From Flavobacterium sediminis (GTDB lineage: Bacteria; Bacteroidota; Bacteroidia; Flavobacteriales; Flavobacteriaceae): a stretch of DNA of 64,000 nt. The notes under the pieces are model-generated. The model did not search any database and was not told the origin of the DNA. It saw only the letters and a list, made by a program, of their open reading frames with translations. Positions 7,583 to 17,286 of this stretch are shown here, in pieces (within the stretch, counting starts at the first letter, position 1; each line of letters starts with the position of its first letter). The DNA is taken from NCBI RefSeq assembly GCF_003148385.1, contig NZ_CP029463.1, forward strand, positions 1,426,001 through 1,490,000, written 5' to 3'. The position numbers and the translations under genes were made by a program.

Positions 7583-9151
7583 TTACAAATCAAATTTAAT
7601 CCCTTGCGCCAAAGGCAAATCAGTGGTATAGTTAATTGTATTTGTCTGACGTCTCATATATACTTTCCAAGCATCTGATCCTGATTCACGTCCGCCTCCG
7701 GTTTCTTTCTCTCCTCCGAAAGCACCTCCGATTTCCGCACCTGATGTTCCGATATTTACATTAGCAATACCACAATCAGAACCGGCATGTGACAAGAATT
7801 TTTCTGCTTCGCGTAAATTATTAGTCATAATTGCAGATGATAAGCCCTGAGCTACTCCGTTTTGGATATCAATAGCATTTTCAACATCTCCGCTATATTT
7901 CAACAAGTATAATACCGGAGCAAACGTTTCATGTTGCACGATCTCAAATTCATTTTTAGCTTCAGCTATAGCCGGTTTCACATAACATCCGCTTTCAAAA
8001 CCATCTCCTGATAATACTCCGCCTTCTACCAAAACAGTTCCTCCTTCAGCAACTACTTTTTCTAAAGCATTATTATACATTTCAACAGCATGTTTATCAA
8101 TAAGCGGTCCAACGTGATTATTCTGATCTAACGGATTACCGATGCGCAATTGTCCATATGCAGAAACGACTGCATCTTTTACTTTATCATAAATACTTTC
8201 GTGGATAATTAAACGGCGAGTAGAAGTACAACGTTGCCCTGCCGTTCCTACTGCTCCGAAAACTGCTCCGATTACCGTCATTTTGATATCTGCATCGGGA
8301 GTTACAATAATAGCATTGTTACCTCCTAATTCCAGTAAAGATCTTCCTAAACGTCCGGCAACTTCTTGTGCTACGATTTTTCCCATACGGGTAGAACCTG
8401 TTGCAGAAACTAACGGCACTCTTTTATCTTGAGTCATGAACTCTCCTACTTTGTAATCTCCGTTAATCAAACAAGAAATTCCTTCCGGTAAGTTATTTTC
8501 TTTTAAAACCTCAGCAATTATATTTTGACATGCAATACCGCACAAAGGGGTTTTTTCAGAGGGTTTCCAAACACAAACATCACCGCAAATCCAGGCTAAA
8601 GCCGTATTCCATGACCAAACTGCAACCGGAAAGTTAAAGGCAGAAATAATCCCAACTACTCCAAGAGGATGGTACTGATCATACATTCTATGTCCGAAAC
8701 GTTCTGAATGTAATGTTGATCCGTTTAACTGACGGGATAAACCAACAGCAAAATCACAGATATCGATCATCTCCTGAACTTCACCCAAACCTTCCTGATA
8801 TGATTTTCCCATTTCATAAGAAACCAATTTACCAAGCGGTTCTTTGTATTGTCTTAATTTCTCTCCGAATTGGCGAACGATCTCACCTCTTTTTGGAGCC
8901 GGCATTAATCGGAATGTTTTAAAAGCTTCCGTTGCAGCCTGCATTACCTGTTCGTAGTCTTCTCTTGTAGTAGCAGTAACCGATGCAATCAATTGTCCGT
9001 CTACCGGAGAATAACTATCTATTTTCTCACCGTTAGAAAACCATTGGTTCCCAGTTGATGTTCCTTGGTTCACCTCTTTAATACCTAACAATCCTAAGGC
9101 TTCTTTCATCCCGAATTGTTCAGCAACTGATGATAGTGTTATTGTCGACAT
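7583..9151 (-). CDS. ALDH7-family aldehyde dehydrogenase (aminoadipate-semialdehyde type)
   Basis: 522 residues. It oxidises an aldehyde with NAD(P)+. The general-base Glu is in LLELGGNNAI and the nucleophilic Cys in GTAGQRCTSTRRL; the C-terminal FGGEKETGGGRESGSD and MRRQTNTINY are typical of the ALDH7/antiquitin group, whose known substrate is alpha-aminoadipate semialdehyde from lysine breakdown. It lies 112 bases downstream of the 3-hydroxyanthranilate dioxygenase gene on the same strand, so a role in kynurenine-pathway metabolism is a weaker alternative. Confidence 0.9.
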   Translation of the reverse strand: MSTITLSSVAEQFGMKEALGLLGIKEVNQGTSTGNQWFSNGEKIDSYSPVDGQLIASVTATTREDYEQVMQAATEAFKTFRLMPAPKRGEIVRQFGEKLRQYKEPLGKLVSYEMGKSYQEGLGEVQEMIDICDFAVGLSRQLNGSTLHSERFGHRMYDQYHPLGVVGIISAFNFPVAVWSWNTALAWICGDVCVWKPSEKTPLCGIACQNIIAEVLKENNLPEGISCLINGDYKVGEFMTQDKRVPLVSATGSTRMGKIVAQEVAGRLGRSLLELGGNNAIIVTPDADIKMTVIGAVFGAVGTAGQRCTSTRRLIIHESIYDKVKDAVVSAYGQLRIGNPLDQNNHVGPLIDKHAVEMYNNALEKVVAEGGTVLVEGGVLSGDGFESGCYVKPAIAEAKNEFEIVQHETFAPVLYLLKYSGDVENAIDIQNGVAQGLSSAIMTNNLREAEKFLSHAGSDCGIANVNIGTSGAEIGGAFGGEKETGGGRESGSDAWKVYMRRQTNTINYTTDLPLAQGIKFDL

Positions 9152-9189
9152 TTTTTAACTTTTTTATGGTTGTTTTGTTATATTTTTCA

Positions 9190-9197
9190 CAAATATA
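9190..9197 (-). promoter_or_regulatory. Predicted -7 box of the ALDH gene
   Basis: On the minus strand TATATTTG matches TAnnTTTG, 38 bases before the start codon. The nearest upstream TTG is about 26 bases away, longer than usual, so only the -7 element is claimed. Confidence 0.45.
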
Positions 9198-9263
9198 CAC
9201 TTTTTTACGGAAGAAAAAATGAACAAATAGTTAATTAAAAAATCACAACATTTTGAAATATAA

Positions 9264-9797
9264 CTACTTAACAAATTTAGGATCCGTTTCCATTGTATGT
9301 CCACACTTCTTACAGGTTCTTAAGTCTTCTGATTGATAAAAATGTTTAAAATGTGGTAAAAAATCTTTTTCAATATCATGTAGTTCAAAATAAACTTCAT
9401 GTAATTTATGATTGCAATTGTCACAAAACCACAATAGACCATCGTTATACCCTTTCCCTGCTCTTTTCCTTTCAATAACTAAACCTATCGAACCTTCTGT
9501 TCTCGCCGGGGAATGAGGAACTTTAGCCGGATGCAGATACATATCCCCTGCCGAAAGTTTCATCGCTTTCTTTTTTCCGTCTTCCTGAACAAAAACGGTA
9601 ATCTCACCTTCTAATTGGTAAAACAATTCTTCCGTTTCATTGTAATGGTAATCCTTTCTTGCATTGGGACCACCTACTATCATTACTATATAATCATCTG
9701 AATCTACATATAGGTTTTTATTAGATACCGGAGGTTGTAACAAATGTTTGTTCTCTTCAACCCATTTTTGAAGATTAAAAGGTTTTGCTATTGCCAT
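9264..9797 (-). CDS. haaO: 3-hydroxyanthranilate 3,4-dioxygenase
   Basis: 177 residues, the length of bacterial enzymes. A non-haem Fe(II) cupin that opens 3-hydroxyanthranilate in tryptophan/kynurenine catabolism or the de novo NAD branch. The iron ligands are visible: His in KDYHYNETEE, Glu shortly after, and His in LHPAKVPHSP. The C-terminal rubredoxin-like metal site is complete (FCDNC; CKKCGH). No other kynurenine gene is in view, so the pathway direction cannot be decided here. Confidence 0.93.
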   Translation of the reverse strand: MAIAKPFNLQKWVEENKHLLQPPVSNKNLYVDSDDYIVMIVGGPNARKDYHYNETEELFYQLEGEITVFVQEDGKKKAMKLSAGDMYLHPAKVPHSPARTEGSIGLVIERKRAGKGYNDGLLWFCDNCNHKLHEVYFELHDIEKDFLPHFKHFYQSEDLRTCKKCGHTMETDPKFVK

Positions 9798-9826
9798 GAT
9801 TTTTTATTTGTAAAGTTACGAAAAAA

Positions 9827-9854
9827 GAAAAGGTTGGCACTCGCCAACCTTTTC
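9827..9854 (-). terminator. Intrinsic terminator of the EEP nuclease gene
   Basis: Perfect 12-base stem (GAAAAGGTTGGC with its complement) and a 4-base loop. On the minus strand it is followed by six T residues, so it ends transcription from the EEP-family gene before haaO. Confidence 0.85.
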
Positions 9855-9875
9855 AAAATTATAATCTTAATTCGT

Positions 9876-11003
9876 TTATTTTGCTTGTTTAATCAAATAG
9901 ATATAAACGGCAAAGTGGTCACTGAAACCAGGCACACCATTTGAATTTCTTCTCGGATAACCTTTATATCTGCCATCTGATTGTATCAGATAAGGTTTTA
10001 TAAATCTTCCTGCTTTCCAATACGTCCATGTATTGAAATTTTTAGTTTCGTATTTGCTTTTTCGAACTAAAGGTTCAGAAAGCATAATTTGGTCAAATAA
10101 ATTCCAAGCATCTCTATAGCCTAAAGTCCCCTCTCCGTTCTTATACATTTTCTCCATAGGGTTGTACATACCATAAGGTTCAATATCTTCCTTATTAGAA
10201 ACTGTACCTATTTCTTTTTTAACGCTTTTATTAACCGGATCATCATTTAAGTCACCCATTGTAATGATATTGGCATTCGGATTGATCTTGTATAGAGAAT
10301 CGATTATTTTTCTATTCAATTTACCGGCTTCTTCACGATAAGGACTACTTCTTTTTTCACCTCCCGAACGAGATGGCCAGTGATTTACGATAAAACTGAT
10401 TTCTTCGCCATCTAGTAAACCTGTTACTAATAATTGATCACGAGTATATACTCTTTTTGACTTTTCATCAGTTTGTTCCTGATCTTCGTCTTCTACTGTT
10501 TCTTCTTTTGCTTTTTTCCCTTTTTTAGCATCCAGCATATCAGAATAGATCATTAAAGGAATATTAGTATAACTAACCGGCTTAAAGTATTTTGGCTGGT
10601 ACAATAATGCCACATCAATTCCTCTTTTATCCGGTGAGTCAAAATGAATAATACTATATCCTAAATTTTTAATTCTCGGTTGGTTTACCAGATCTTCTAA
10701 AACTCTTCTGTTCTCAATTTCACTACATCCTATTACTACCGGAGGGTTCTTTTGAACATCACTAATTCCTAATTCAGAGATTACACGAGCTAAATTATCC
10801 AATTTTTTTTTGTAATTTTCAGACGTCCAGCCATTTGCCGGAGTATATTCTTCATCATAATTTACAGGATCCTTGATGGTGTCGAACAGATTCTCAAAAT
10901 TATAAAAAGCAACAGTGTGAATCTTGAATTGTTTGTCTTGTGAAGTTGCATTCTGTATTGCGAAAAAAGCAAAGAATAGGACAAAAACGTGTTTAATTTT
11001 CAT
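9876..11003 (-). CDS. Secreted endonuclease/exonuclease/phosphatase (EEP) family protein
   Basis: 375 residues with an N-terminal signal peptide (FVLFFAFFAIQNATS). EEP fold motifs are present in order: YNFENLFDT (metal-binding Glu), NHWPSRSGGE (catalytic His), GDLNDD, and SDHFAVYI (the Asp-His pair near the C-terminus). A Lys/Glu-rich insert around 180-200 interrupts the fold. It probably hydrolyses phosphodiesters such as DNA, RNA or phospholipid headgroups outside the cytoplasm. It is divergent from a TonB receptor operon, which suggests feeding on the released products. Confidence 0.87.
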   Translation of the reverse strand: MKIKHVFVLFFAFFAIQNATSQDKQFKIHTVAFYNFENLFDTIKDPVNYDEEYTPANGWTSENYKKKLDNLARVISELGISDVQKNPPVVIGCSEIENRRVLEDLVNQPRIKNLGYSIIHFDSPDKRGIDVALLYQPKYFKPVSYTNIPLMIYSDMLDAKKGKKAKEETVEDEDQEQTDEKSKRVYTRDQLLVTGLLDGEEISFIVNHWPSRSGGEKRSSPYREEAGKLNRKIIDSLYKINPNANIITMGDLNDDPVNKSVKKEIGTVSNKEDIEPYGMYNPMEKMYKNGEGTLGYRDAWNLFDQIMLSEPLVRKSKYETKNFNTWTYWKAGRFIKPYLIQSDGRYKGYPRRNSNGVPGFSDHFAVYIYLIKQAK

Positions 11004-11048
11004 AAAACGAATGTTATATTACTGTCAAGTTTATTACAAATTAGGTGC

Positions 11049-11056
11049 CAAAGGTA
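11049..11056 (-). promoter_or_regulatory. Predicted -7 box of the EEP nuclease gene
   Basis: Minus-strand TACCTTTG fits TAnnTTTG, 45 bases before the start at 11003. A plus-strand box for the TonB receptor lies 20 bases away, so the two divergent promoters overlap. Confidence 0.4.
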
Positions 11057-11076
11057 AATAATATTATTAAAAATTA

Positions 11077-11084
11077 TACATTTG
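11077..11084 (+). promoter_or_regulatory. Predicted -7 box of the TonB receptor operon
   Basis: TACATTTG fits TAnnTTTG and lies 58 bases before the ATG at 11143. No good -33 TTG is seen at the usual distance. Confidence 0.4.
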
Positions 11085-11142
11085 TGGGCTGTTAAGTTTT
11101 AATTGCTTAACGTTTAAATTATTATTAATTTTAAATTTGTTT

Positions 11143-13908
11143 ATGAAGAAACTTGTATTGAGTACCTTGTTTGTACTACAAGCCATTTTCGTTTTTGCCC
11201 AGCAAAAACCTGCCTTGAGGGGTAAAGTAGTGGATTCGAAAAGCTTAAAACCGCTACAGAATGTAGCTGCAACTATTCAGAGCACAAATGTTTCAGTTGT
11301 GACAGATGTTGATGGGACTTTTGAATTTGAAACTTTACCAAACGATGAACCTGTGTTGGTAATTTCTTACACAGGATATGTGTCACAAACCTTAATTCTT
11401 GAACCAACTAAAGGTGAAACTCTTGAATTAGGTGAAATTTTATTAGAAGAAGATATTACTTCTGAGCAACAATTGAGTTTAGTAACCATTACTGAAAATG
11501 ACTTGGGTGATGAAAATACAGGTTCTGAAAGTACTTCAGGACTTTTACAGGCATCCAGAGATACATACCAGCAAGCTGCTGCTTTTAACTGGGGTATGGC
11601 TCGTTTCAGAATAAGAGGTTTAGATAATGCTTATGGTACTACCATGATTAATGGTATTTCCATGAATAAATTATATGACGGAAGACCGCAGTGGAGTAAC
11701 TGGGGTGGTTTAAATGATGCTACTCGTAACCAAGAGTTCACAATGGGTTCAGGCCCTTCTGATTATACTTTCGGTGGTATCTTAGGAACACAAGAAATCA
11801 ATACTCGTGCTTCACATTACAGAACAGGAACCAGAATTTCCCTATCAGGAACTAATACAAACTACAGTTGGAGAACTATGGGAACACATGCTTCCGGCTT
11901 TAACAAAAAAGGATGGGCTTTTGTAGTTTCCGCTTCAAGAAGATGGGCTAAAGAAGGTTTCTTTGAAGGAACCGATTATAGTGCAAATTCACTATTTGCT
12001 TCTGTTGAAAAGAAATTCAATGATAAACACAGTTTAAATTTCACTTCTATTTATGCTGAGAACAGTAGAGGAAAAACATCCCCTAACACTAAAGAAGTTA
12101 ATGATTTAATGGGTGTTACTTACAATTCTTACTGGGGATGGCAAAACGGAGAGAAACGAAATTCAAGAGATAAAGACATCGCTGAACCAATCAATATGCT
12201 ATCTCACTATTGGAAAATAAGTGAAAAAACTTCATTAAACACTAATGTTGCTTACCAAACCGGTAAAATAGGTAATAGTAGAATTGATTATCAAAATGCT
12301 AACAATCCTGACCCTACTTATTACGGGTATATGCCGAATTACTACTATAATCAATCTGATTTAGAAGGTGCAGCTATTGCATTGGATCATTTTTACCAAA
12401 ATCCTCAAATTAATTGGAATGCAATGTATATTGCAAACCAAAACTCAGCTGATGTAGGTAGAAGTGTTTATGCTTTATATGAAGACCGAACTGATGATAC
12501 ACAATGGAGTGCAAACTCAATCTTAAACTCAAGTTTATCTGATAATATCAGTTTAAATGCTGCTGTTAACTTTAAACATTTAAAATCTCACAATTTCCAA
12601 AACTTATTAGATCTTTTAGGAGGTCAATATTTCTTAGACATTGATCCTTTTTATTCTGGTGACACTTCTCAATCTGATTTGAATAACCCGAATCGTCAAG
12701 TAGTTGAAGGAGATACATACGGCTACAATTATAATTTATTTGCTACCGTAATTGACGGATTTACTCAATTCAAATTCAATTATAGAAAATTCAACTTCTA
12801 TTTAGCGCAATCTTTCTCCAGAACAGAATATCAAAGAGAAGGTTTGTATAAAAACGGCATCTACGCTGACAACTCTTACGGAAAAAGCGACAAAGTTACT
12901 TATGAGAACTTCGGTTTTAAAGGTGGTCTGACTTATAAAATTAACGGAAGACACATGCTTGATTTCAACGGTTCATATATGACTAAAGCACCGATCATGC
13001 GTAATGTTTTTTCAAATGCTCGTTTAAACAATACTATTACGCCTAATTTATCCGACGAAAATATTGTTGCCGCAGATGCAAGTTATATTATCAAAGCGCC
13101 TAAATTCAAAGGTCGTTTAACCGGATTCTATAATAAAATCCAAAACAGTACCGAAATATCTTTCTATTATGCTGAAAGCATCGGTGATGCAGGTGGTGAT
13201 AGTGACTCTTTCGTTAGTGAAATCGTTACTGGTTTAGACAAACAAGCTATAGGTGGAGAATTAGGTCTTGAATACCAAATTACTTCAACAATAAAAGCAA
13301 TGGGATCTGCTTCTTACGGACAATACATTTATTCTAACAATGCACATTTGGTAACAAATGACGATGGTAGAGCTGCTGATGGTCTGAATGCTTTAAAAGA
13401 CTTCGGAACAGTGTATATTAAAGATTACCGTCAACCAGGTATGCCTCAACAAGCTTATTCAATCGGTTTAGAATATCGTGATCCTCATTTCTGGTGGGTT
13501 AGTGCAAACGTAAACTATTTAGCGGACAATTATATTGATGTTGCAAGTATCTTGAGAACTGATAACTTTACCATTGATCCTTCTACTGGCGTTAACTATG
13601 ACGGTGCTACTGAAAGTTCAGTAAGAGACTTATTAAAACAAGAAAAATTCGACAACTTTACATTAGTTAATTTAACTGGTGGTAAATCTTGGAGAATCAG
13701 TAAGAAAAACAGAAACACTTTCGGTTTCTTTGCTTCTATCAACAACTTGTTTGATGTTGAATATAAAACCGGAGGTTTTGAACAATCAAGAAAGGCTACT
13801 TATCCTGATTTAGCCGCAGATCAGGCTAACGGAACACCTTCTTTTGGCTCTAAGTACTTCTATGGATACGGAAGAACTTATTTTGTTAATTTCTACATTA
13901 ACTTCTAA
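11143..13908 (+). CDS. TonB-dependent receptor with carboxypeptidase-like N-terminal domain
   Basis: 921 residues from the ATG at 11143; an in-frame TTG two codons earlier is less likely. It has a signal peptide, a CarboxypepD_reg domain (about 25-105: LRGKVVDSKSLKPLQNV, then the GTFEFETLP strand), a plug domain (FRIRGLDNAYGTTMINGI) and a beta-barrel ending in an aromatic last strand (YFVNFYINF). It lacks the length and partner expected of SusC. It takes up an unknown ligand across the outer membrane using TonB. Two lipoproteins follow within 11 and 3 bases, and an EEP nuclease is divergent. Confidence 0.93.
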   Translation: MKKLVLSTLFVLQAIFVFAQQKPALRGKVVDSKSLKPLQNVAATIQSTNVSVVTDVDGTFEFETLPNDEPVLVISYTGYVSQTLILEPTKGETLELGEILLEEDITSEQQLSLVTITENDLGDENTGSESTSGLLQASRDTYQQAAAFNWGMARFRIRGLDNAYGTTMINGISMNKLYDGRPQWSNWGGLNDATRNQEFTMGSGPSDYTFGGILGTQEINTRASHYRTGTRISLSGTNTNYSWRTMGTHASGFNKKGWAFVVSASRRWAKEGFFEGTDYSANSLFASVEKKFNDKHSLNFTSIYAENSRGKTSPNTKEVNDLMGVTYNSYWGWQNGEKRNSRDKDIAEPINMLSHYWKISEKTSLNTNVAYQTGKIGNSRIDYQNANNPDPTYYGYMPNYYYNQSDLEGAAIALDHFYQNPQINWNAMYIANQNSADVGRSVYALYEDRTDDTQWSANSILNSSLSDNISLNAAVNFKHLKSHNFQNLLDLLGGQYFLDIDPFYSGDTSQSDLNNPNRQVVEGDTYGYNYNLFATVIDGFTQFKFNYRKFNFYLAQSFSRTEYQREGLYKNGIYADNSYGKSDKVTYENFGFKGGLTYKINGRHMLDFNGSYMTKAPIMRNVFSNARLNNTITPNLSDENIVAADASYIIKAPKFKGRLTGFYNKIQNSTEISFYYAESIGDAGGDSDSFVSEIVTGLDKQAIGGELGLEYQITSTIKAMGSASYGQYIYSNNAHLVTNDDGRAADGLNALKDFGTVYIKDYRQPGMPQQAYSIGLEYRDPHFWWVSANVNYLADNYIDVASILRTDNFTIDPSTGVNYDGATESSVRDLLKQEKFDNFTLVNLTGGKSWRISKKNRNTFGFFASINNLFDVEYKTGGFEQSRKATYPDLAADQANGTPSFGSKYFYGYGRTYFVNFYINF

Positions 13909-13919
13909 AAAATTGCTTT

Positions 13920-14525
13920 ATGAAAAAATTAATTAAAACAATATTTACAACAGCTTTGGTTCTTTCTTTAGTTAGCTGTGTTAACGATGACGATGCTGCT
14001 ATTCCTACTATGAAAGTTCCTTTTTATAGTGAGACTTTTAACGACGCTTCTAATCTTGATAACTGGAGCAATGTTTCAATAAACGGAGGTGATTTATGGC
14101 ATAGTTCTTCTTACGGAGGTGAAACGTTTGTTCAACTCTCAGCTTATGGAAGCGGTGAGGCTAATATGGACGCATGGTTAATCAGTCCTGCTATAAATCT
14201 GGATACTACAGAAAACGAAGCCTTTTCTTTTAAATACCTTACCGGGTACTATAATGGTCAGGCAGTTTCTGTTTGGGTATCTACAGATTATGATGGCAGT
14301 AATACGGCAGAAGGAATAACAAATGCAACATGGACTGATATGAATGTTGAACTACCTGTATATACTACAAGTGGTTATTCAAGTGATTTCTCTCTAACTG
14401 ATCCGGTTGATATCTCTGGATTTAATGGTGATATCTATATTGCTTTCCGTTATCAGGGAGGAAGCAGCAGTGGTGTAACAACTACTTACGAAATTGACAA
14501 TCTTAATGTTTATGAAAATAAATAA
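13920..14525 (+). CDS. Choice-of-anchor J domain surface lipoprotein
   Basis: 201 residues. A lipoprotein signal with LVSC (Cys about 19) is followed by Asp residues (VNDDDAA), the type of acidic stretch that promotes surface export in Bacteroidota. Residues about 35-200 form one choice-of-anchor J jellyroll (FYSETFND; WLISPAINLD; ending YEIDNLNVYE). It probably sits on the cell surface next to the receptor and binds ligand. It lies between the receptor and the DUF5689 gene in one operon. Confidence 0.82.
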   Translation: MKKLIKTIFTTALVLSLVSCVNDDDAAIPTMKVPFYSETFNDASNLDNWSNVSINGGDLWHSSSYGGETFVQLSAYGSGEANMDAWLISPAINLDTTENEAFSFKYLTGYYNGQAVSVWVSTDYDGSNTAEGITNATWTDMNVELPVYTTSGYSSDFSLTDPVDISGFNGDIYIAFRYQGGSSSGVTTTYEIDNLNVYENK

Positions 14526-14528
14526 GCT

Positions 14529-15914
14529 ATGAAAAATATAAAATTATTATTAACATTAACAACATTTGCAGCTTTAACAAGTTGTGTAAATGGTGATGAC
14601 TACGGTACACCGGATTTGTCATCTGAATGTGTTTCTGAAACCCCGACTAAACAAGTTTCAGATATCACAAGTATTGCAGCCACAGATAACCCGACACAAT
14701 ATATGGCTGATGATGTAATTGAGGCTTATGTAACTTCAAGTGATGAAGGAGGTAATTTTTATAAAACTATCTCTTTAGTCTCAACAGATGCAGTTAACAA
14801 CTCTAATAGTAGCATCGGTTTTACAATTCCGATTAATGCTTATAACTTGTACACTAAATTTGAACCCGGTCGAAAAGTATATGTTCACTTAAAAGATTTA
14901 TACTACTCATATACAGGATTAACAGATTCTTATGAGATTGGTGAATTATATGTTGACCCTACTTATGGTAACGAAATCGGTAGAATTTCTGCTGTTAAAT
15001 ACGAAAATGTTATTTTAAGAGGATGTGATAAAGTAGATGAGGATGAATTAGTAAACCATATCACTATTGATCAGGTAGATGATTCCTATATGCATAAATT
15101 AATTGAATTTGAAAACGTTCAATTTGCAGATGGATCTTTGGGAACTACTTACTTTGATCCTACTAATACTGCCGGTACAGGTACTAATCATTCTATTACT
15201 GATATGAATGGAAACACAATTGATTTAAGAGCTAGTGAATATGCTTCATTTGCTTCTGATCCGATTCCAAGCGGAAGTGGAAAAATAAGAGGTGTTTTAA
15301 CTAAATATAATGGTAGCTACCAATTTATGATCAGAACACTACACGATGTTCAACTAAATGATGACCGTTTTGATGTTGACTTCTACCCGCCGATTGTCGG
15401 AAGTTCTTTAGCATTCAACGGTTCTTTATTTGAAAACTTTGAATCTTATGCTACTTATGAAAACGAATTCCCTCCATATATTAATGATGCTGCGGTAGGT
15501 AGCAGATATTGGCAAGTACGATTATTTAGCGGAAACAGATATATTCAAGCAACATCTTTCGGAGGAAATGAGGACAATAGAACTTTATTTATTGTTCCTG
15601 TAGACATGACATCAGCCAGTACATTCTCTTTTAGAACAAATGATGGTTATGATAATGGATCTGTTCTGAAAGTATATTATTCGTTAGATTATATTGCCGG
15701 CGGATTGATTACTGACGCTACTTTAGTAGATATTACTTCTAATTTCACTATTTCTTCAGGTCACTCAAGCGGATACGGTACATTTATCGACAGTGGGGTT
15801 TATAATATCCCATCCGGTATCACAGGAAATGGTTATTTTATATTTGAATACGTTGGTAACGGAGCTTCAGGGCCTACAACAACTATGCAAATCGACAATA
15901 TTACAATAAACTAA
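14529..15914 (+). CDS. DUF5689 / choice-of-anchor J lipoprotein
   Basis: 461 residues. Lipoprotein signal (LTSC, Cys about 19) with acidic residues after it. Residues about 40-275 form a DUF5689 domain of OB-like strands (EAYVTSSDEGGNFYKTISL; GRKVYVHLKDLY); about 290-461 form a choice-of-anchor J domain ending MQIDNITIN, like the preceding gene. It is last in the receptor operon, followed by a terminator. It is probably a surface binding protein; the ligand is unknown. Confidence 0.85.
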   Translation: MKNIKLLLTLTTFAALTSCVNGDDYGTPDLSSECVSETPTKQVSDITSIAATDNPTQYMADDVIEAYVTSSDEGGNFYKTISLVSTDAVNNSNSSIGFTIPINAYNLYTKFEPGRKVYVHLKDLYYSYTGLTDSYEIGELYVDPTYGNEIGRISAVKYENVILRGCDKVDEDELVNHITIDQVDDSYMHKLIEFENVQFADGSLGTTYFDPTNTAGTGTNHSITDMNGNTIDLRASEYASFASDPIPSGSGKIRGVLTKYNGSYQFMIRTLHDVQLNDDRFDVDFYPPIVGSSLAFNGSLFENFESYATYENEFPPYINDAAVGSRYWQVRLFSGNRYIQATSFGGNEDNRTLFIVPVDMTSASTFSFRTNDGYDNGSVLKVYYSLDYIAGGLITDATLVDITSNFTISSGHSSGYGTFIDSGVYNIPSGITGNGYFIFEYVGNGASGPTTTMQIDNITIN

Positions 15915-15931
15915 TTGTAAAACGTTTATTT

Positions 15932-15961
15932 AAAAAAGTCCCGCAAATGCGGGACTTTTTT
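15932..15961. terminator. Intrinsic terminator of the TonB receptor operon
   Basis: AAAAAGTCCCGC and GCGGGACTTTTT pair around AAAT and run into T residues; the stem is strong and can work both ways. Confidence 0.92.
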
Positions 15962-15976
15962 TATTGTAAATAATTG

Positions 15977-15984
15977 TATTTTTG
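15977..15984 (+). promoter_or_regulatory. Predicted -7 box of hflX
   Basis: TATTTTTG matches TAnnTTTG, 18 bases before the ATG at 16003. The alternative TTG start at 15982 lies inside this box, so the ATG is preferred. Confidence 0.5.
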
Positions 15985-16002
15985 TACTATCAAGAAAAGA
16001 CT

Positions 16003-17232
16003 ATGTTAGAAAAAGAAAATCACGTATTTGAGAAAACAGTTGTGGTAGGGATCATCACACAAAACCAAGATGAAGATAAACTTAATGAATATCTTGATGA
16101 ATTGGAATTTTTGACCTTTACTGCCGGTGGTGAAGTCGTAAAACGTTTTTCTCAAAAGATGGACAAACCGAATCCTAAAACTTTTGTAGGAGCCGGAAAG
16201 TTAGATGAGATCAAATATTACATTAAAGATAACGATGTTTCAACTGTAATCTTTGACGATGAACTCTCTCCGTCGCAACAGAAAAATATCAATCGTGAAT
16301 TAGGAGATGACTGTAAAGTATTGGACAGAACGAACCTCATCTTGGATATTTTTGCGCAAAGAGCACAGACTTCTTATGCCAGAACACAGGTAGAATTGGC
16401 ACAATACCAATATTTATTACCGCGATTAACCGGAATGTGGACCCACTTGGAACGCCAACGTGGAGGTATCGGTATGCGTGGTCCCGGTGAAACGGAAATT
16501 GAAACTGACCGTCGTATTGTACGAGATCGCATTGCCTTATTAAAAGAAAAGATCAAAACTATTGATAAGCAAATGGCCGTTCAGCGCGGCAATCGGGGCG
16601 CCTTGGTTCGTGTTGCTTTAGTAGGATATACCAATGTTGGTAAATCTACTCTTATGAATGCCATAGGAAAAAGCGAAGTTTTTGTCGAAAATAAACTCTT
16701 TGCCACTTTAGACACTACTGTAAGAAAGGTGGTCATTAAAAACCTTCCGTTCTTATTGAGTGATACCGTAGGTTTTATCCGAAAATTACCCACACAGTTA
16801 GTAGAATCCTTTAAAAGTACTCTGGACGAGGTTCGCGAAGCTGATCTATTATTACACGTTGTAGATATTTCTCATCCTGATTTTGAAGACCATATTGCTT
16901 CGGTAAATGAAATTCTAAAGGAAATAAAAAGTGACGACAAACCGACCATCATGGTCTTTAATAAAATTGATGCTTACAAGCCCGTTCATTTTGACGAAAA
17001 CGACTTATCTATCGAAAAAACATCAAAACATTTCACTTTAGACGAATGGAAACAAACCTGGATGCACAAAATGGGTGAAAACAACGCACTGTTCATCTCT
17101 GCAACGAATAAACTTAATTTTGAGGAGTTCAGAGAAAAAGTATATGAAGCCGTTCGTGAAATCCATATTACGCGTTTTCCGTATAACAACTTTTTATATC
17201 CGGAATATAAAGAAGCAGAAGATACCGAATAA
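16003..17232 (+). CDS. hflX: GTPase HflX, ribosome-associated
   Basis: 409 residues from the ATG at 16003. HflX binds ribosomes and splits stalled or stressed 70S particles using GTP. The N-terminal HflX domain contains FVGAGKLDEI; a linker helix with RGGIGMRGPGETEIETDRR is diagnostic; the G domain has GYTNVGKST (G1), SDTVGFIRKLP (G3) and NKID (G4). It is flanked by terminators on both sides and is therefore a single-gene unit. Confidence 0.96.
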   Translation: MLEKENHVFEKTVVVGIITQNQDEDKLNEYLDELEFLTFTAGGEVVKRFSQKMDKPNPKTFVGAGKLDEIKYYIKDNDVSTVIFDDELSPSQQKNINRELGDDCKVLDRTNLILDIFAQRAQTSYARTQVELAQYQYLLPRLTGMWTHLERQRGGIGMRGPGETEIETDRRIVRDRIALLKEKIKTIDKQMAVQRGNRGALVRVALVGYTNVGKSTLMNAIGKSEVFVENKLFATLDTTVRKVVIKNLPFLLSDTVGFIRKLPTQLVESFKSTLDEVREADLLLHVVDISHPDFEDHIASVNEILKEIKSDDKPTIMVFNKIDAYKPVHFDENDLSIEKTSKHFTLDEWKQTWMHKMGENNALFISATNKLNFEEFREKVYEAVREIHITRFPYNNFLYPEYKEAEDTE

Positions 17233-17234
17233 AT

Positions 17235-17267
17235 AAAAAAAGACCTCAAAATTGAGGTCTTTTTTTA
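17235..17267. terminator. Bidirectional terminator between hflX and the DUF3078 gene
   Basis: AAAAAAGACCTC pairs with GAGGTCTTTTTT around a short AAAATT-type loop. It serves hflX (+) and the convergent DUF3078 gene (-). Confidence 0.9.
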
Positions 17268-17286
17268 TTTATAAGCATTCTTTCTA

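Noticed and set aside
11143..15914. SusC/SusD polysaccharide locus
   Set aside because: The receptor is shorter than SusC, and neither lipoprotein has SusD-like TPR features; no glycan-degrading genes adjoin it.
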